DNA from: Gnetum montanum
Taxonomy: Eukaryota > Streptophyta > Gnetopsida > Gnetales > Gnetaceae
NCBI GenBank assembly: GCA_015680685.1
Contig: MNCI01011967.1
Coordinates: forward strand, 108,807-172,806
Direction of reading: 5' to 3'
Length of the DNA: 64,000 nt
Shown piece after piece: positions 12,905-23,873 of this stretch. Below the pieces are notes generated by a model. It saw only the letters and a list, made by a program, of their open reading frames with translations, searched no databases and was not told where the DNA came from. Each line of letters begins with the position of its first letter. The stretch's first letter is position 1. The translations under genes and the position numbers were made by a program.

Positions 12905-13025
12905 AGTTAATTGGTTCCACAAGAGGTTAGAACTACCATGAATGAGTTTTATCTTCTTGACCTCCCAGCTAAGCATGCTTAATTATGGAATTTTCATCCC
13001 ACTTACCACCAAGGTGCCAAATTCC
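12905..13025 (-). ncRNA. degenerate 5S rRNA-derived stretch in repeat X (copy 1)
   Basis: On the plus strand, 'aagcatgcttaattatgga' followed by 'attttcatccca' resembles the reverse complement of the central part of plant 5S rRNA (the AAGCACGCTTAAC...GAGTTCT block, internal promoter region). It is far too diverged to be a working 5S gene. The same stretch starts repeat X at 32630, which suggests that it is part of a mobile repeat. 5S-like sequences are known in the LTRs of Cassandra-type plant elements; membership here is only inferred. Confidence 0.5.
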
Positions 13026-14060
13026 TTTTTGTAAAATTAATTTCGCATTTTCCTATTTGAATTTTACCATCCATTTTTGTGATGTTTGAAAATTTCTGGC
13101 AACTAATGGAGATTTTCCAAATGAAAATCTTGCCAAAATGATACACCCATGATGCCAATGATGTCCACATGGCACTATAGAAGGGTAGCTTCCATAGTCT
13201 CTGCAAAGCACTATGGGAGGCTACCTTTCACGGTGTCTACAATGCCCATTGAACACCATGAACTACACAAATTTCCAATGATTTTTCTAGTGATAGCATA
13301 GGTGATGATGAGGTGATGGTGGTGGCATAAACATTTGTAGAAAATGAAAACAACAACAATGGCAGTGAAAAATGGCATGATGATATCAAGTAGTGGAGTA
13401 GAGGCATGTGACATGCTATGAAAGGTGGACGAGGATTTCAATAGATTTCATGGTGAGGTTTGGTCGTGTAGAGTAGAGGTACAATGTGGCAGAGAGCATG
13501 GTGATGATGGTGGAGTGATGAGCAAGCTAAGTGCATAGTTATGGTAGCAGAGTGACAAGTATGAGGAGAGAGCATGGTGACAAAGCAAAAAGCAACTGAT
13601 GGTGGCAAAGCAATGGAGCGGTGGTGGGGAAGGCCCATGGTGATGATTCCTCATGGTATCCCACCTTCTTAGCCCACATAGCTACCACCAAGCTTTGTGT
13701 AGCCCTCTCTTAAGTTTGTATGGCCTAGGTATTGTGTATCCTCTATTATTATTTTTAATTCTTATTTTTATTTTAGAGGATAGGTTCGAACCCACAAACC
13801 CCCCTTTTTCTTTTGGTTTTAATTTTTTTTAAACTTATTTTTCTAAGGATAATTTGTTTTAATTTTAATAAATGGCATGTAAATTGAGAAACACCATATC
13901 TCTCAAACTATAGCTTGGATTTCAAATGAAATCAATACTAAAGAAATCATCTCAGAGAGCACTACACATTCAACTCAAAAAAATGTTGGTTTACTTGACT
14001 TATGAACCAAAATATTAAGAAAAGAAGACATCAATTAAAAGTTAATTAATAATTAAACAC
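13026..14060. repeat. dispersed repeat X, copy 1
   Basis: This copy shares an order of blocks with 32630-33320 plus 38920-40260: the 5S-like stretch, 'aattcctttttgtaaa', 36-bp units (two or three at about 13165-13265), a purine-rich 'gatgatgaggtgatggtgg' stretch, then 'attattattttt' and a T-rich zone with 'gaacccacaaacc'. Short frames at 13211-13654 on the minus strand are low-complexity and not convincing genes. It is probably a non-coding part, perhaps the LTR, of an unidentified element. Confidence 0.5.
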
Positions 14061-14226
14061 ATCTTACCCTAAATTATACTTTACTTTTCTTGAATCAACT
14101 ATGCCTTTAACCATTACTAGGATTTCTAGATTTTCATTATAAATTCATGGAAATGAAATCTTTTTGCCCATATCAAGCCTTCATGCGTAGCAACTACAGA
14201 TAGATTTTGACATAACAAGTTACGAG

Positions 14227-16340
14227 ATGGATCCTCCAAAGCATCCTATTCAATATTCTCCTAGTCCCTCAGGTAGTTCTGCATCTGTTTCTATTGATTT
14301 ACATCAAAATAAAGTAGTTGAGACTATCAATATAGTTCATAGTTTTCTAGATGTTCCTAGTATTGAGTATCTCAGAGCTTCTAGATTATTTGAGTTGCCA
14401 GTTTTTCTATTTTTAAAACTATTCAATGTAAAGATCTTATAACAAGCATGTGCAATGTTCACTATCTCTAGGAAATTTTTGTTTCTAGAATGGTTTTTGG
14501 AAGTCTTGTAATTACTCTTGCTATTATACAAACTATTTTGGATTCCCATGCTGGGGATGATCCATTTGAACCTGGTATGAAATTGGGTGTGTTCAAGGAT
14601 TTTTGTGTAAAAAAATTTCTAAGTATCTTTCTCATTCCACTCTTGTTCAAAAGGCATTTTATCAAGTCTATTTTAATGATAGTATCAATTTTCAAGTTTG
14701 TCATTTTATACATAGCAAGGTCTTGTGGAATTATTCATCTTCCCATGTTAGTTCTTACACCATCTACCTTCTTCATGGTGCAAAAAACTAGTAGAGTGTT
14801 TGATTGGTTATTTTCTTGTTTTTCTATCTTATTCCATGTCATGGAGCTTACAATGACTACTAAAAGAAATCCACTAAACCTTATACCATTTTTTGTTGTG
14901 TACCCCAACTCATAACCTTGATCTTAATTTATAATGCTACAACCAATAGTCTCAACCATTTCAATCCTAATTTACATCCAAAGTTCCTTGAGAAAAAAGA
15001 GAATTGGTAAGAGTTGGGTAGAAGGTGTCAAAAAGGGTCAAAGAGCTCTTATAAAATTTTGCAATCTAGAGGGAATTGATGAGGTATAAATTTTAATTTA
15101 TCTTATTGAGATTTTTATTATTGATTAATTTTTTAATGGTATGTATATGATAGTGCACTATGGGCTACAAAATAAACCAACAAAAGGTACTAAGGAGACA
15201 AGTCCAAGGAATGATGATGTCACAACTATAAAACTAAGTCTCAAGGTTTATCCTTAATCATACATTAGTATTATTATTATTATTTATTCTATTCATATTT
15301 TTTATTGGAAACTGTGCACAAAACAAGGTTCAAGTAGAAGAGTTTTACGTAAGCAAAAGGGAAAGGAAAAAGAGCTAGAGGCAACTTGATTAACATATAA
15401 CCAATATATAGTTTTAGAATACTTCCTTTCTTTCTTTTTCCTTATTTTATGCCATTTTTTTGCAAGTTTCAATGGGTCAAGGATACTTCATTATGGATTT
15501 GGGGAAGCATTCTTCACACAAATCTAATTTTGAATGGACTTCAGCCCCACCTATGTGATCTCCTCATGTGTCATCTTCACATGTGACTCCAATAAAGGTT
15601 TCCTTATCATAGGTCATGCCAGAATTCTCTATTCTTAGATCTATCAAAATAGCCTCCTCTGTTACCATCATGAATTCACCTTGCTCCTTAGGATAGATGG
15701 TGGCTATGAAAGAAGAAGTTATTCCTCTTCAAAATCTAGGTGAATGGATTGCAAAGAATAGTTCCAATTCTATCTATGAGAAGTTATATCACTTGAGGAA
15801 GTCTGAGTCTTATGACTTCAATGGTGGTTACAAGTTGATGCAATTTGGTGCTATGTTCTCTTTTCATGCTATTCCTAAGATGTTCTAGAGGTCAGTAGGA
15901 ATCTTGAAAAACTCTTAGAAGAACTAGAGAGCACTACTTGCTTGGCTAGGTACTTGTTGAACCATAAGTGCATATGCCAAATCAAGAATAATCAACTTTG
16001 CATAAGTAGTTCTTATTTTCTCTTCTCTCTTTTTATTTTCTTTGTATTTTTTTTAATATACTTATGGCCCTAGTCTTATGCATATAGAGGAAGGAGAAAA
16101 AATAACAAGACGATGTGGCACAATGGACCCTTCAAGTGAACTTGTTGGAATCTGAACATGCAAAGGCTAACAAGGCATAGGCTATAGCAAAAAGTACCAC
16201 CAAATACATTAGGAAAATATGTGATGGTTTGATTGGATGTTGGGAAATAATTAATAATCATGATGCTACCAAGGAGGAATGCAAGGCCTAGTCCAAAGCT
16301 ATCAGAGATCTCCTTAAAGTCTTAAAACTATATGACTAAA
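14227..16340 (+). other. decayed coding-like sequence of unknown identity
   Basis: Several plus-strand stretches look translated once, but none is recognised. 14227-14442 starts with an ATG ('MDPPKHPIQYSPSPSGSS'). 14490-14915 is open. 15697-15888 includes 'LGEWIAKNSSNSIYEKLYH'. 16100-16340 reads 'LLESEHAKANKA' and 'STTKYIRKICDGLIGCWEI' across stops. Codon-like sequence, repeated breaks and a position between two LTR remnants suggest the body of a decayed non-autonomous element or a gene fragment. No catalytic motif was found. The T-rich parts may be introns or insertions. Confidence 0.3.
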
Positions 16341-16454
16341 TTTTCCTCTTTTTGCTATTTTTCATATCCCTCTTCTTATGGTATCTAGTCATATATTTCC
16401 ATATCCCTTTTCTTGATGTATCTCATTCATATATATATAATAAAAATTCATATN

Positions 16455-16815
16455 TGACATCCTATTCTTGAATGTTGATGAAATACATATGTTAAGTTTT
16501 CACATTACTTGAAAATAATTCAATCACATGTGCAACTTGAAAAATGATGATGAATGAGTATGGATTGAAAAAAAAAAGAATATAGCAAAAATTTTATTAC
16601 TAAAATGTTAGTACACTATAATGCCCTCTGCGTTATCTTCCTGTAACACTTAGACCTTAAAGGAAATATAGCATTGCCACCATAGTTAGGCTATCTAGCC
16701 AAAGGGGTGATTAGTCCCTTCTTATCCCTCTTTAACCAACTCTCATTACTTGTGAATCTTGGCTCTACAACTCCATGTTTATACAAGCTTTAAGGATAGC
16801 CTTAAATGCCACAAG
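16455..16815 (-). repeat. partial LTR of the B type
   Basis: It begins TGACATCC directly after an N at 16454 and follows the LTR at 7884-8320 nearly throughout ('ttgatgaaata', 'cttgaaaaatgatgatgaatga', 'gcattgccaccatagttaggct'). Similarity stops at about 16815, roughly 80 bp short of the expected end. The exact match of its start with an N suggests that a repeat boundary broke the assembly. Confidence 0.7.
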
Positions 16816-19800
16816 TTAATGTGGATTGAGAACTTAGAAGGAAGGTTGAATAATTTTCCCAATTAAAACCACTATAACCATTAAAATTAAAGACAATATT
16901 TACCTGGTTCCCCAACTTGGGTATGTCCACACTCAGAAGGTAGAATCTATACACACCTCCAAACTTTGCTCCTTTAAAATATGGTTTAGAGGGCATCACA
17001 TTCTTTACAATATTTGAGCTCCACCTTGAAGTGTTTTGTTGCTATGAAACCACTCAACCCCAAGAGGTACCAACAAGCTTAAAATGTGATTTAAAGAATC
17101 CCACAACCTATACAAACATGAGCTCCATACTAGAGTGTTTTTTCACTGCAAAACCATTCAATCCTACAAGGTCCCAACAAGCTCAATGAAGATGCCTTCC
17201 CACAAGAAGCACATCAACCCTATAGAGCTACAAAAAAGAAAAAAAAAAAGATAAATGAGAAAGTGTAACTTGATTTACAGATTCCTTGCAATAAAAATTA
17301 ATACAACTAATACAATGCAAATGATAATACAATGAAGAACAAAGACAAATTCCCTTGAATAGCCAAAAATGGATCTATCAATGAACAATGCTTTCATAAT
17401 TCCCAAGAATTTCACTTAGTCTTATACCCTTGGAGTTTTCAAATATTCATCAAAATTCATGTAATAGCTATCAAATGACTAGTATAGACATCTACTTCAA
17501 GGATAAAATGTCTAATTATGAATAGCCTCAATGTAGAAGAGACATCTATCTAGAAATGTAGATGTCTATAGTGAGACATATACCTAGAAATGTAGACTTC
17601 TACAGTAAGTCATCTACCTATAGGTGTGTATTCTCAAGGTTGACATTTGATGTTTTTCTTAGATTTTTAATCTACTTTGAATAGTTTGAGATTTGGTGCA
17701 TTTCTTGATCATTTTAGCATCTCGGCAGTCTTCAAAAAATCTTCATTTGTCTTGTAGACTCTATTTCCATCTACGTTCTCATATTTTCCTCTTTAGTCTT
17801 CATTTCATCAATGTAGCTCTCATTCTTGAAGTTCTTGATTCTATGAGCTCATGTTTAGAACTCTTAAATCTCCATGTGAGATCTTTGTTCGTCATACTCT
17901 TTTATGGTCTTGCAAGATCACAATCATACATACATTCTACATTATCCATTTTCTCTAAGATTTTGACATACTAAGAGGTCAATAATCTTGTCCCCTCTGG
18001 TGATGTTCAAGACTTAAGAAAATTTTTTAGCACATCCCATGATATATAAATTATTAAGCTAAGGATAATATAGAGATGGATAGCTATTAAAAAGTATGCA
18101 TCCTTTAGTATTGGTTTCAAAACGTCTAAGTTGTAACCTATAAAGTATAGCACATAACCATTAAACATAAAGAGACATAATTCAACCCTTGAGAATTTAT
18201 AATATAGCCATTTACGATCAAAGGGTAAGTAATGAAGGTTAGTTATCTTGTCTCTAATATATATGCACAAACTATCTGTCCAAACCATCACATGACAAAT
18301 CACCAAAATTCTCCCCTTATTTGAACATCATCAAAAAGTAACCTAGGTTGTTTCATTGAGACATCTTGAGGATCCTAAAATTAGTCATATAATTATGAAT
18401 ATATTAGATAAAAACCAAATCATAACAATCTTCATTATATGTGATCTTTATGCAAAATTTAAGAGACTTTTGTAACATGTCTTCCTTTTTTATACATTAA
18501 AAAGATAAGGCAAAGCAATGTCATGATAAGGTGAGTATATATCAATAGTGTTTAAACACTTTAGATCCAAATATATCTATGCACAAGAATGTTCATGTTG
18601 GATATTGTAAAAGATCAAAAATAAATACATATCATATCATAAAGATGTCCATAATTTAATATTAGCATGCTAAAATTAACATAAATATATTTCAAGGTAA
18701 CTTGTTCAATAATATTTTGATCATAATTTCCATGATATCCTTTAATATTGAATATCTTATCTTGCTACATATACTATTGAAGGGTGCAAGCATTTTCCAT
18801 TGTGAGAATTTGATTATCAAGGAGAGAGAAAAAAGACATTTTTCTTTATCTAATAAACAAAAGTTAAAATGGAAAAATATGAGTAAACCAAAAATTAGGC
18901 ACAATCAATCATATCATTAATAAGATGCTCATGAAGCAAATATATATAGTAAGGTTAATTTCAAAAAGTCTCACAAAGAAATCCATCTTAAGGTAAAAGA
19001 CCGAAAAAGTAATTTGAAAAATTAGGTACACGTAGTTACATTAGATGCTTTCCCAAGTTTAATATACTTCTTTCTTGCTCATTTTCTACTATGGATGTTG
19101 GAGTCGAAGGACTTATTACTTGAGTTTCTTTTAATGAGGGTCTTCAAAGACTCCCCCTATGCTAGTGTCTCAAAAGATGATAATTGTTGATGAGGTGTAA
19201 GCTTCCCCTACATATGTGCCCCAACTTCTTCATTCATCTATTGTAGAGAGTGTGCTAATCTTCCCTTAACCCTTTTGAATCTTCATGCTATTTGATTATA
19301 ATATTGATTTACCTAAGAATATAAAATAAATCAGCAATACTTGTTGCATAAAAATTCTCAAATCAAGTGTGAAGACAAAGGTCCTCTAATAGTAATACTT
19401 TTTTTAAAAAAATAATGCAAATATTTTTAATCATCATAGTAAAGAACTTCTTTCGAGAAAATTAGTAGGCAAAAATCATAGTAGTAGCAACAATCTTCAT
19501 CTTTTGTAAGGCATCCATTATTTCAACATTTGTTGATGGGTTACTTTGCCTTTGTAGAGATGCATCTTTTAATCTCATTAATTAATGTTAACAAATCTAC
19601 AATGCAATACCAAAATCAAGTATGGAGACCTTTCGGAAACCAAAGTTTCATATTAGTAGTATCTTATGATCAATTTTTTTAACATAGATGTAATAATTTT
19701 TCTTTGGATCTTCAATGTACAGCTTCTTTAGTTAAAACTCATTTATATAATTGTTCCAAATCAAATGATTAAAAAAAATTTTAAAAATAGTTTGGACTTG

Positions 19801-20410
19801 TTATGATAGCTTTGTAATCCACTAGATAACATAGATCATAATGATACAAGACATATATGTTCTATGCTAAGATATGGCCTTAATAATCAAACTTACTTGA
19901 TCTTACCATGAAACACTTTTCTATAGCTCAACATCTTGGATGATTAAGATATATTTTCTTTGGTGGTCAAAGTATTTAAAGAGCATCTATCCAAAGAATT
20001 TCTTGTCTTCAAAAACTTTTCAAACAAAACTAATCTACACTAAGTCTAGCAAGAAAGGGAATAAAGACTTACCATTACTTATCTTACTTTCTTTCTAAAA
20101 TGGACATGATTAATGGAGTTTGAGATGAGTTCCTCCATCATAGAGTGCCTTCTTACCATCCAACTTATCTTTTCTTCTATTAGCACTTTTGTATGTATCC
20201 TCATTTGAGATTTCTCCTTTGTCATGTTTATGTTCTTCAAGATGGAAGAACTCATAATTTCTAATAGTTGTTGATCCTGATCCCTTCATTTTTCCAAAGG
20301 CTAGTGCATCTTCTTTCTGACATCTTGTTCCTATATGTCATAGAAAATGCCAAACATACATTATACTAAACATTATGCATAAGAAGATAATATACCAAAC
20401 TTCAAATATA
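16816..20410. other. 3.6 kb without a supported gene
   Basis: AT-rich intergenic-type DNA. Visible items are a diverged tandem duplication at about 17005-17190 ('gagctcca...gtgtttt...ccaacaagct' twice) and a small hairpin at 17540-17567 (AGACATCTA / TAGATGTCT, 10-base loop) in a zone of short related repeats. There are also pyrimidine-rich stretches at about 18310, 19150 and 19205 that recall antisense 3' ends of Copia elements, without enough context to call one. Open frames here are short and give no recognisable protein. Confidence 0.5.
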
Positions 20411-20887
20411 TGTAACGTCCGACATTATGTGTAAAGAAAATAATAGGAAAAATGCAAAAGAAAAAGAGGAGAATGATTTATTAATGTAGAATAGTGTATC
20501 TAGATCATGCTCTAAAAGTATTTCTTAAGGTTTTCTTCCTTCAAGATCTATACCTTAGAGGCAATCCAACACTGCCACCATGGTTAGGCCTATAATCAAC
20601 CAGAAGGAATGGCCAATCCTGTTCCAATCCCCCTTCACTTGGCATCCATTACTCACCTTTACTAGCTCTACAACTCCATGCTGATATGACCTCTATTCTT
20701 GGGTATAAATACCTTAGGTCAAGCCCCTAAAGATCACCTCAAAAGACATGTTCCTTATTACAACACATCCTTTCGAGTCTTAATTACAACTCCCCTTTTA
20801 GGTCTTGTTACAATAATGATAACACTTGTTATGAAGAGGCTCCATCTTCATTATGTAGTAGCACTATTTGGGAATGGGAACATTACA
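20411..20887 (-). repeat. LTR C, B-type relative
   Basis: 477 bp on the minus strand. The plus-strand view starts TGTAACGTCC and ends GAACATTACA, giving TG...CA ends with a matching inverted terminus. It contains 'actgccaccatggttaggcc' and 'acaactccatgctgatatgac' like LTR B. It is followed by a reversed polypurine tract, so it reads as a 3' LTR. The flanking pentamers ATATA and ATCTA differ at one base, so a solo LTR is also possible. Confidence 0.7.
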
Positions 20888-20906
20888 ATCTATCCTCCTT
20901 AGGTTT
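20888..20906 (-). other. polypurine tract next to LTR C
   Basis: The stretch ATCTATCCTCCTTAGG lies in the same position as ATCTACCTCCCTTAAG beside LTR B. From 20907 to 21343 nothing further is recognised. Confidence 0.5.
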
Positions 20907-21343
20907 CATTCATCCTCGAATGAGTCCACATTCACTATCTTTTTCCATCTCTAATGCTCCTTTTATGATTCTATGCTCCAATAATTTGATTTATTCTTTG
21001 AACTTGAAATTTTTTTCTTGCTTATTTTGCAAACAACACATATGTGAGAAGAATTTATATAGGTATCAAATATTATTTTATCTTGCATGATTTTCTAAGA
21101 TAATGATAAGAGTTGAAATAAATATCTAGCAACCACCAAGCATCAGTCCTAACCAAGGTCACATAAAGTGCAACTCATATCTAGTCATCCAAGTGAAGTA
21201 GGAAAATCCTTATTCCCAACTTGAATTACCCTAGATATTTTATTTATCTAATTAAAATATAAATTAAAAAATAAATAAAATTATGGAAATCATAAATAAA
21301 AGTAAGCTTAAGATACTTTTTGATCTTGATCAGCCTAATAAAT

Positions 21344-22562
21344 TTATGAAAGTAGTTGTAGTTCTACCATAAGTGATATATTATCAGATGATCTTGTTTA
21401 GGATGGAAGGGCTTGAGCTTGCTTCTTCTCAATTGCTTCTTTATAAATTAACTCTAGTAAATTGGTAACTTGGAAGAATCAAGTATCATACCAAATATAA
21501 TCTAGGGTCTTAATGAAGAATGATGTTGACCCATTTTATTAATCATGATAAAGTAATTGGTAAACTATGGTTCTTAATGAATACTATCCATTAACATCAT
21601 TTTTTCCTAAATTCTAGAATTTGATTTATCTATTGAGGATTCAAAGAAAGAAAAATATGCATTGGCCAATGGAATTGCATGTTGAATTGATAGGAACATC
21701 TTCTTCAAATTGGGTTCATCTTCCAAGGATTCCTTCACACATCCATATTTTAATAATTAATGAATACTACTTCCAACTTTCACATGGAAGTCTTCACAAA
21801 GGACAATTGGCATTAGATCGATATGTCTTAGGAATAACTTATTCTTCAAACTTTCCTCTATTTGCTTAATCAAGTCTATCCCTTAGCATAGTCTAACATC
21901 TAAACATGTTGATTTGGCAATTAAANCTGCCCCTTAGCATAGTCTAACATCTAAACATGTTGATTTGGCAATTAAATTTGTGTTAACTGCACATACACAT
22001 CTTTCTAATAACTTGATTTTTAGTATCACTACCAAAGCAATGTGGCTTTTCCAAAATCTTGATCATTATTTCTTTTCCATGATTTGAAGTTCTTAGGATT
22101 TCAAAAATAATATCTTCTAAACTCCATTCAAATCTTTGTACTAATTCAAACTTGGCTTCTTTATAAAAGATCATGCAACCATCCATGTTATGATTTCTAC
22201 AATAGACTAATTTGTATGGCTCAAAAGAAGAACTTTCATAAGAACATTTTACTTATAAACACCTCTATATCCCACCTACCCCAAGTTCAATTGGAGTTGG
22301 TATAAAATGTACATGGAAAAACTTCTTGTAGGCATGATACATCAACATCTAAATCTTGTAACTCTACTAAGATGTTTGAATATTGATATTCATGCCAATC
22401 CAAGGCCCATGGTGGACATAGCAGATGTTTTCTCTTACTAGCTAGGGATCTTGCAAACATGTTGTATGTTGCTACTTTCATTCTCATTCTTGGATTCTCT
22501 CCTGGGTCATTTCTCTTCAGGGATATCATACACCTTGTGAAAACAAGATTATGAGTCTCCAT
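21344..22562 (-). pseudogene. CCR4-type deadenylase (EEP family) retrocopy, decayed
   Basis: CCR4-type proteins are mRNA poly(A) exonucleases of the endonuclease/exonuclease/phosphatase fold. Landmarks appear in family order reading leftward: 'VATYNMFARSLASKRK' and 'CPPWALDW' (22475-22400), 'DVDVSCLQEV' with the metal-binding Glu (to 22314), 'DGCMIFYKEAKFELV' (22183), 'VNTNLIAK' and 'CLDVRLC' (about 21990-21945), 'PIVLCEDFH' (about 21810-21785; family GDFN, Asn lost to His), 'TLDYIWYDT' (21508-21482), and 'SSDNISLM' (21391-21368; family SDH, catalytic His now Asn). A stop ends it at 21344. Domain length after removing the assembly duplication is about 360 codons with no room for introns, whereas plant CCR4 genes are intron-rich. 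This suggests a processed copy. At least two frameshifts and several stops make it inactive. It could alternatively be a fragment captured by the element carrying LTR C, since both lie on the same strand. Confidence 0.8.
21880..21976. repeat. identical 46-bp direct repeat around an N
   Basis: The block 21880-21925 is repeated exactly at 21931-21976, with N at 21926 between. Both copies carry the 'CLDVRLC' part of the CCR4-like pseudogene. The simplest reading is two contig ends that overlap but were not merged. Confidence 0.85.
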
Positions 22563-22875
22563 GTTATTTTACCATATGATTTGATTTCAAGAAAAATTGA
22601 TATACATCTTCTTAACCATCCTAGTTCACCAATAGATTCATCAACTAATTCTCCAACTAACCTTGTTGGTAACCTTTAGCTACATTATCTAACTCTTAAT
22701 GACCTTTCTACCCTGGCCGCCCCCACCCCCTTTAGAACATTGACTCTAATAGTGTAACTAATGATACACCAAGGTTTAGTGATCTAACACTATTTGTAGA
22801 GATTAAGCACTTAATCTTAAGGCCTAAAATGTTAAATTTGTAAGTCTTGACAATTAAATTAGTAAGCATAATTAG
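22563..22875. other. no identified feature
   Basis: Flank between the CCR4-like copy and the insertion point of element A2. It contains one short GC-rich island ('gccgcccccacccccttt', about 22717-22734). No frame or repeat end was found. Confidence 0.4.
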
Positions 22876-22880
22876 CTAGT
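22876..22880. repeat. target site duplication (left), A2
   Basis: CTAGT directly before the LTR, identical to 32304-32308. Confidence 0.9.
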
Positions 22881-23731
22881 TGATGGGACATGATATTGCA
22901 TGGGCCGCAATATCACATATGTGATATCATGTCCGACATGATATCGCATCCCTCGCGATATAGCGTCTTCCCCTCCGATATCGTGTACGCAATATGGCAG
23001 TGTGCCGTCATATCTATAAATAAGAGGTAGCTCTCCCTTATGTCATCATCCTAGGCTAGATAGTAGGGAAACTCTGGCAAATTGATCACTCCAGAGATAG
23101 AATATTTTCCATGTGCTTGTAGTAGGAGTCTTAAACTGAACGGATCTTTATTCAAGCAAACATTATACCTCAACACAAGTTTGTGTACGACAATAAAGAC
23201 GAGCTTCTTAGATAAACCTTGCAGTGCATGGAATAATATTTTATTTACTAGTTATTTATTACTTGTCATTTATTACCTATTATTTACTATTTTCTCTCTC
23301 AACCCTTCTCACCTAGTTAAGTGCCTTAGTACGACCACTTCGAGCACATGCATTACACGTGGTGATCCCAGCAATGATTAGCGTTTGGTAGCCGCGGTTG
23401 CATTGGTTCAGGGTGTGTATGGTAAGTGGGAATGGATGCTGACACTAGGTAATTTAGACTTAGTTCATTAGTTAGAGTTAGTAATTAGTTTCTCAACCCT
23501 TCAACTCAATAGCATAGGAGACATAAAACATAAAAAGCATAAAAATCATATACCTCAGACTTGCTTAACCATACACTGTGACAACTACAAGTAAGTCTAG
23601 GAAGACAACGAATAATTAACCCTAAGTGTTTCATGGGGTGTGTAGGCACTTAGTCTACAGAGTTTGACTAGATCGTCCATGCTACACTCATATTTGTATG
23701 GTTGAGTGTAGGGGTACCTTGCCACTCATCA
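22881..23731 (+). repeat. 5' LTR of A2
   Basis: 851 bp, starting TGATGGGACA and ending CACTCATCA, with TGATG/CATCA terminal inverted repeats. It pairs with 31454-32303. Confidence 0.95.
22891..23022 (+). promoter_or_regulatory. GATATC-rich palindrome cluster and TATA box, 5' LTR
   Basis: About six GATATC/GATATT-type palindromic motifs lie within 22891-22993 (for example 'catgatatcgcat' and 'cgcgatata'), ending some 20 bp before the TATA box CTATAAATA at 23014-23022. The spacing suggests a U3 enhancer-like cluster. No known factor can be assigned by eye. Confidence 0.6.
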
Positions 23732-23732
23732 T

Positions 23733-23751
23733 TGGCGCCGTTACTGGGGAC
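23733..23751 (+). other. primer binding site of A2
   Basis: TGGCGCCGTTACTGGGGAC, one base after the LTR, is complementary to the 3' end of plant tRNA-Asp with a mismatch in the middle. Confidence 0.85.
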
Positions 23752-23873
23752 TAAGTGTTTGTGTGTTGAATAGAACATAGGATATCACTCACATCATTGG
23801 GAGCCTAAACAAACCTTCAGGTTAATTCAAATAAAAATTATATAATGGTAAATTAGCACACTAATAAATAACA

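Noticed and set aside
13211-13654. His-rich minus-strand frames in repeat X
   Set aside because: They come from a purine-rich low-complexity stretch (gatgatggtgg) and have no similarity to a protein family I recognise.
20411-20887. Calling LTR C a solo LTR
   Set aside because: The flanking pentamers ATATA and ATCTA mismatch at one base, and a polypurine tract like that beside LTR B follows it, which fits a 3' LTR better.
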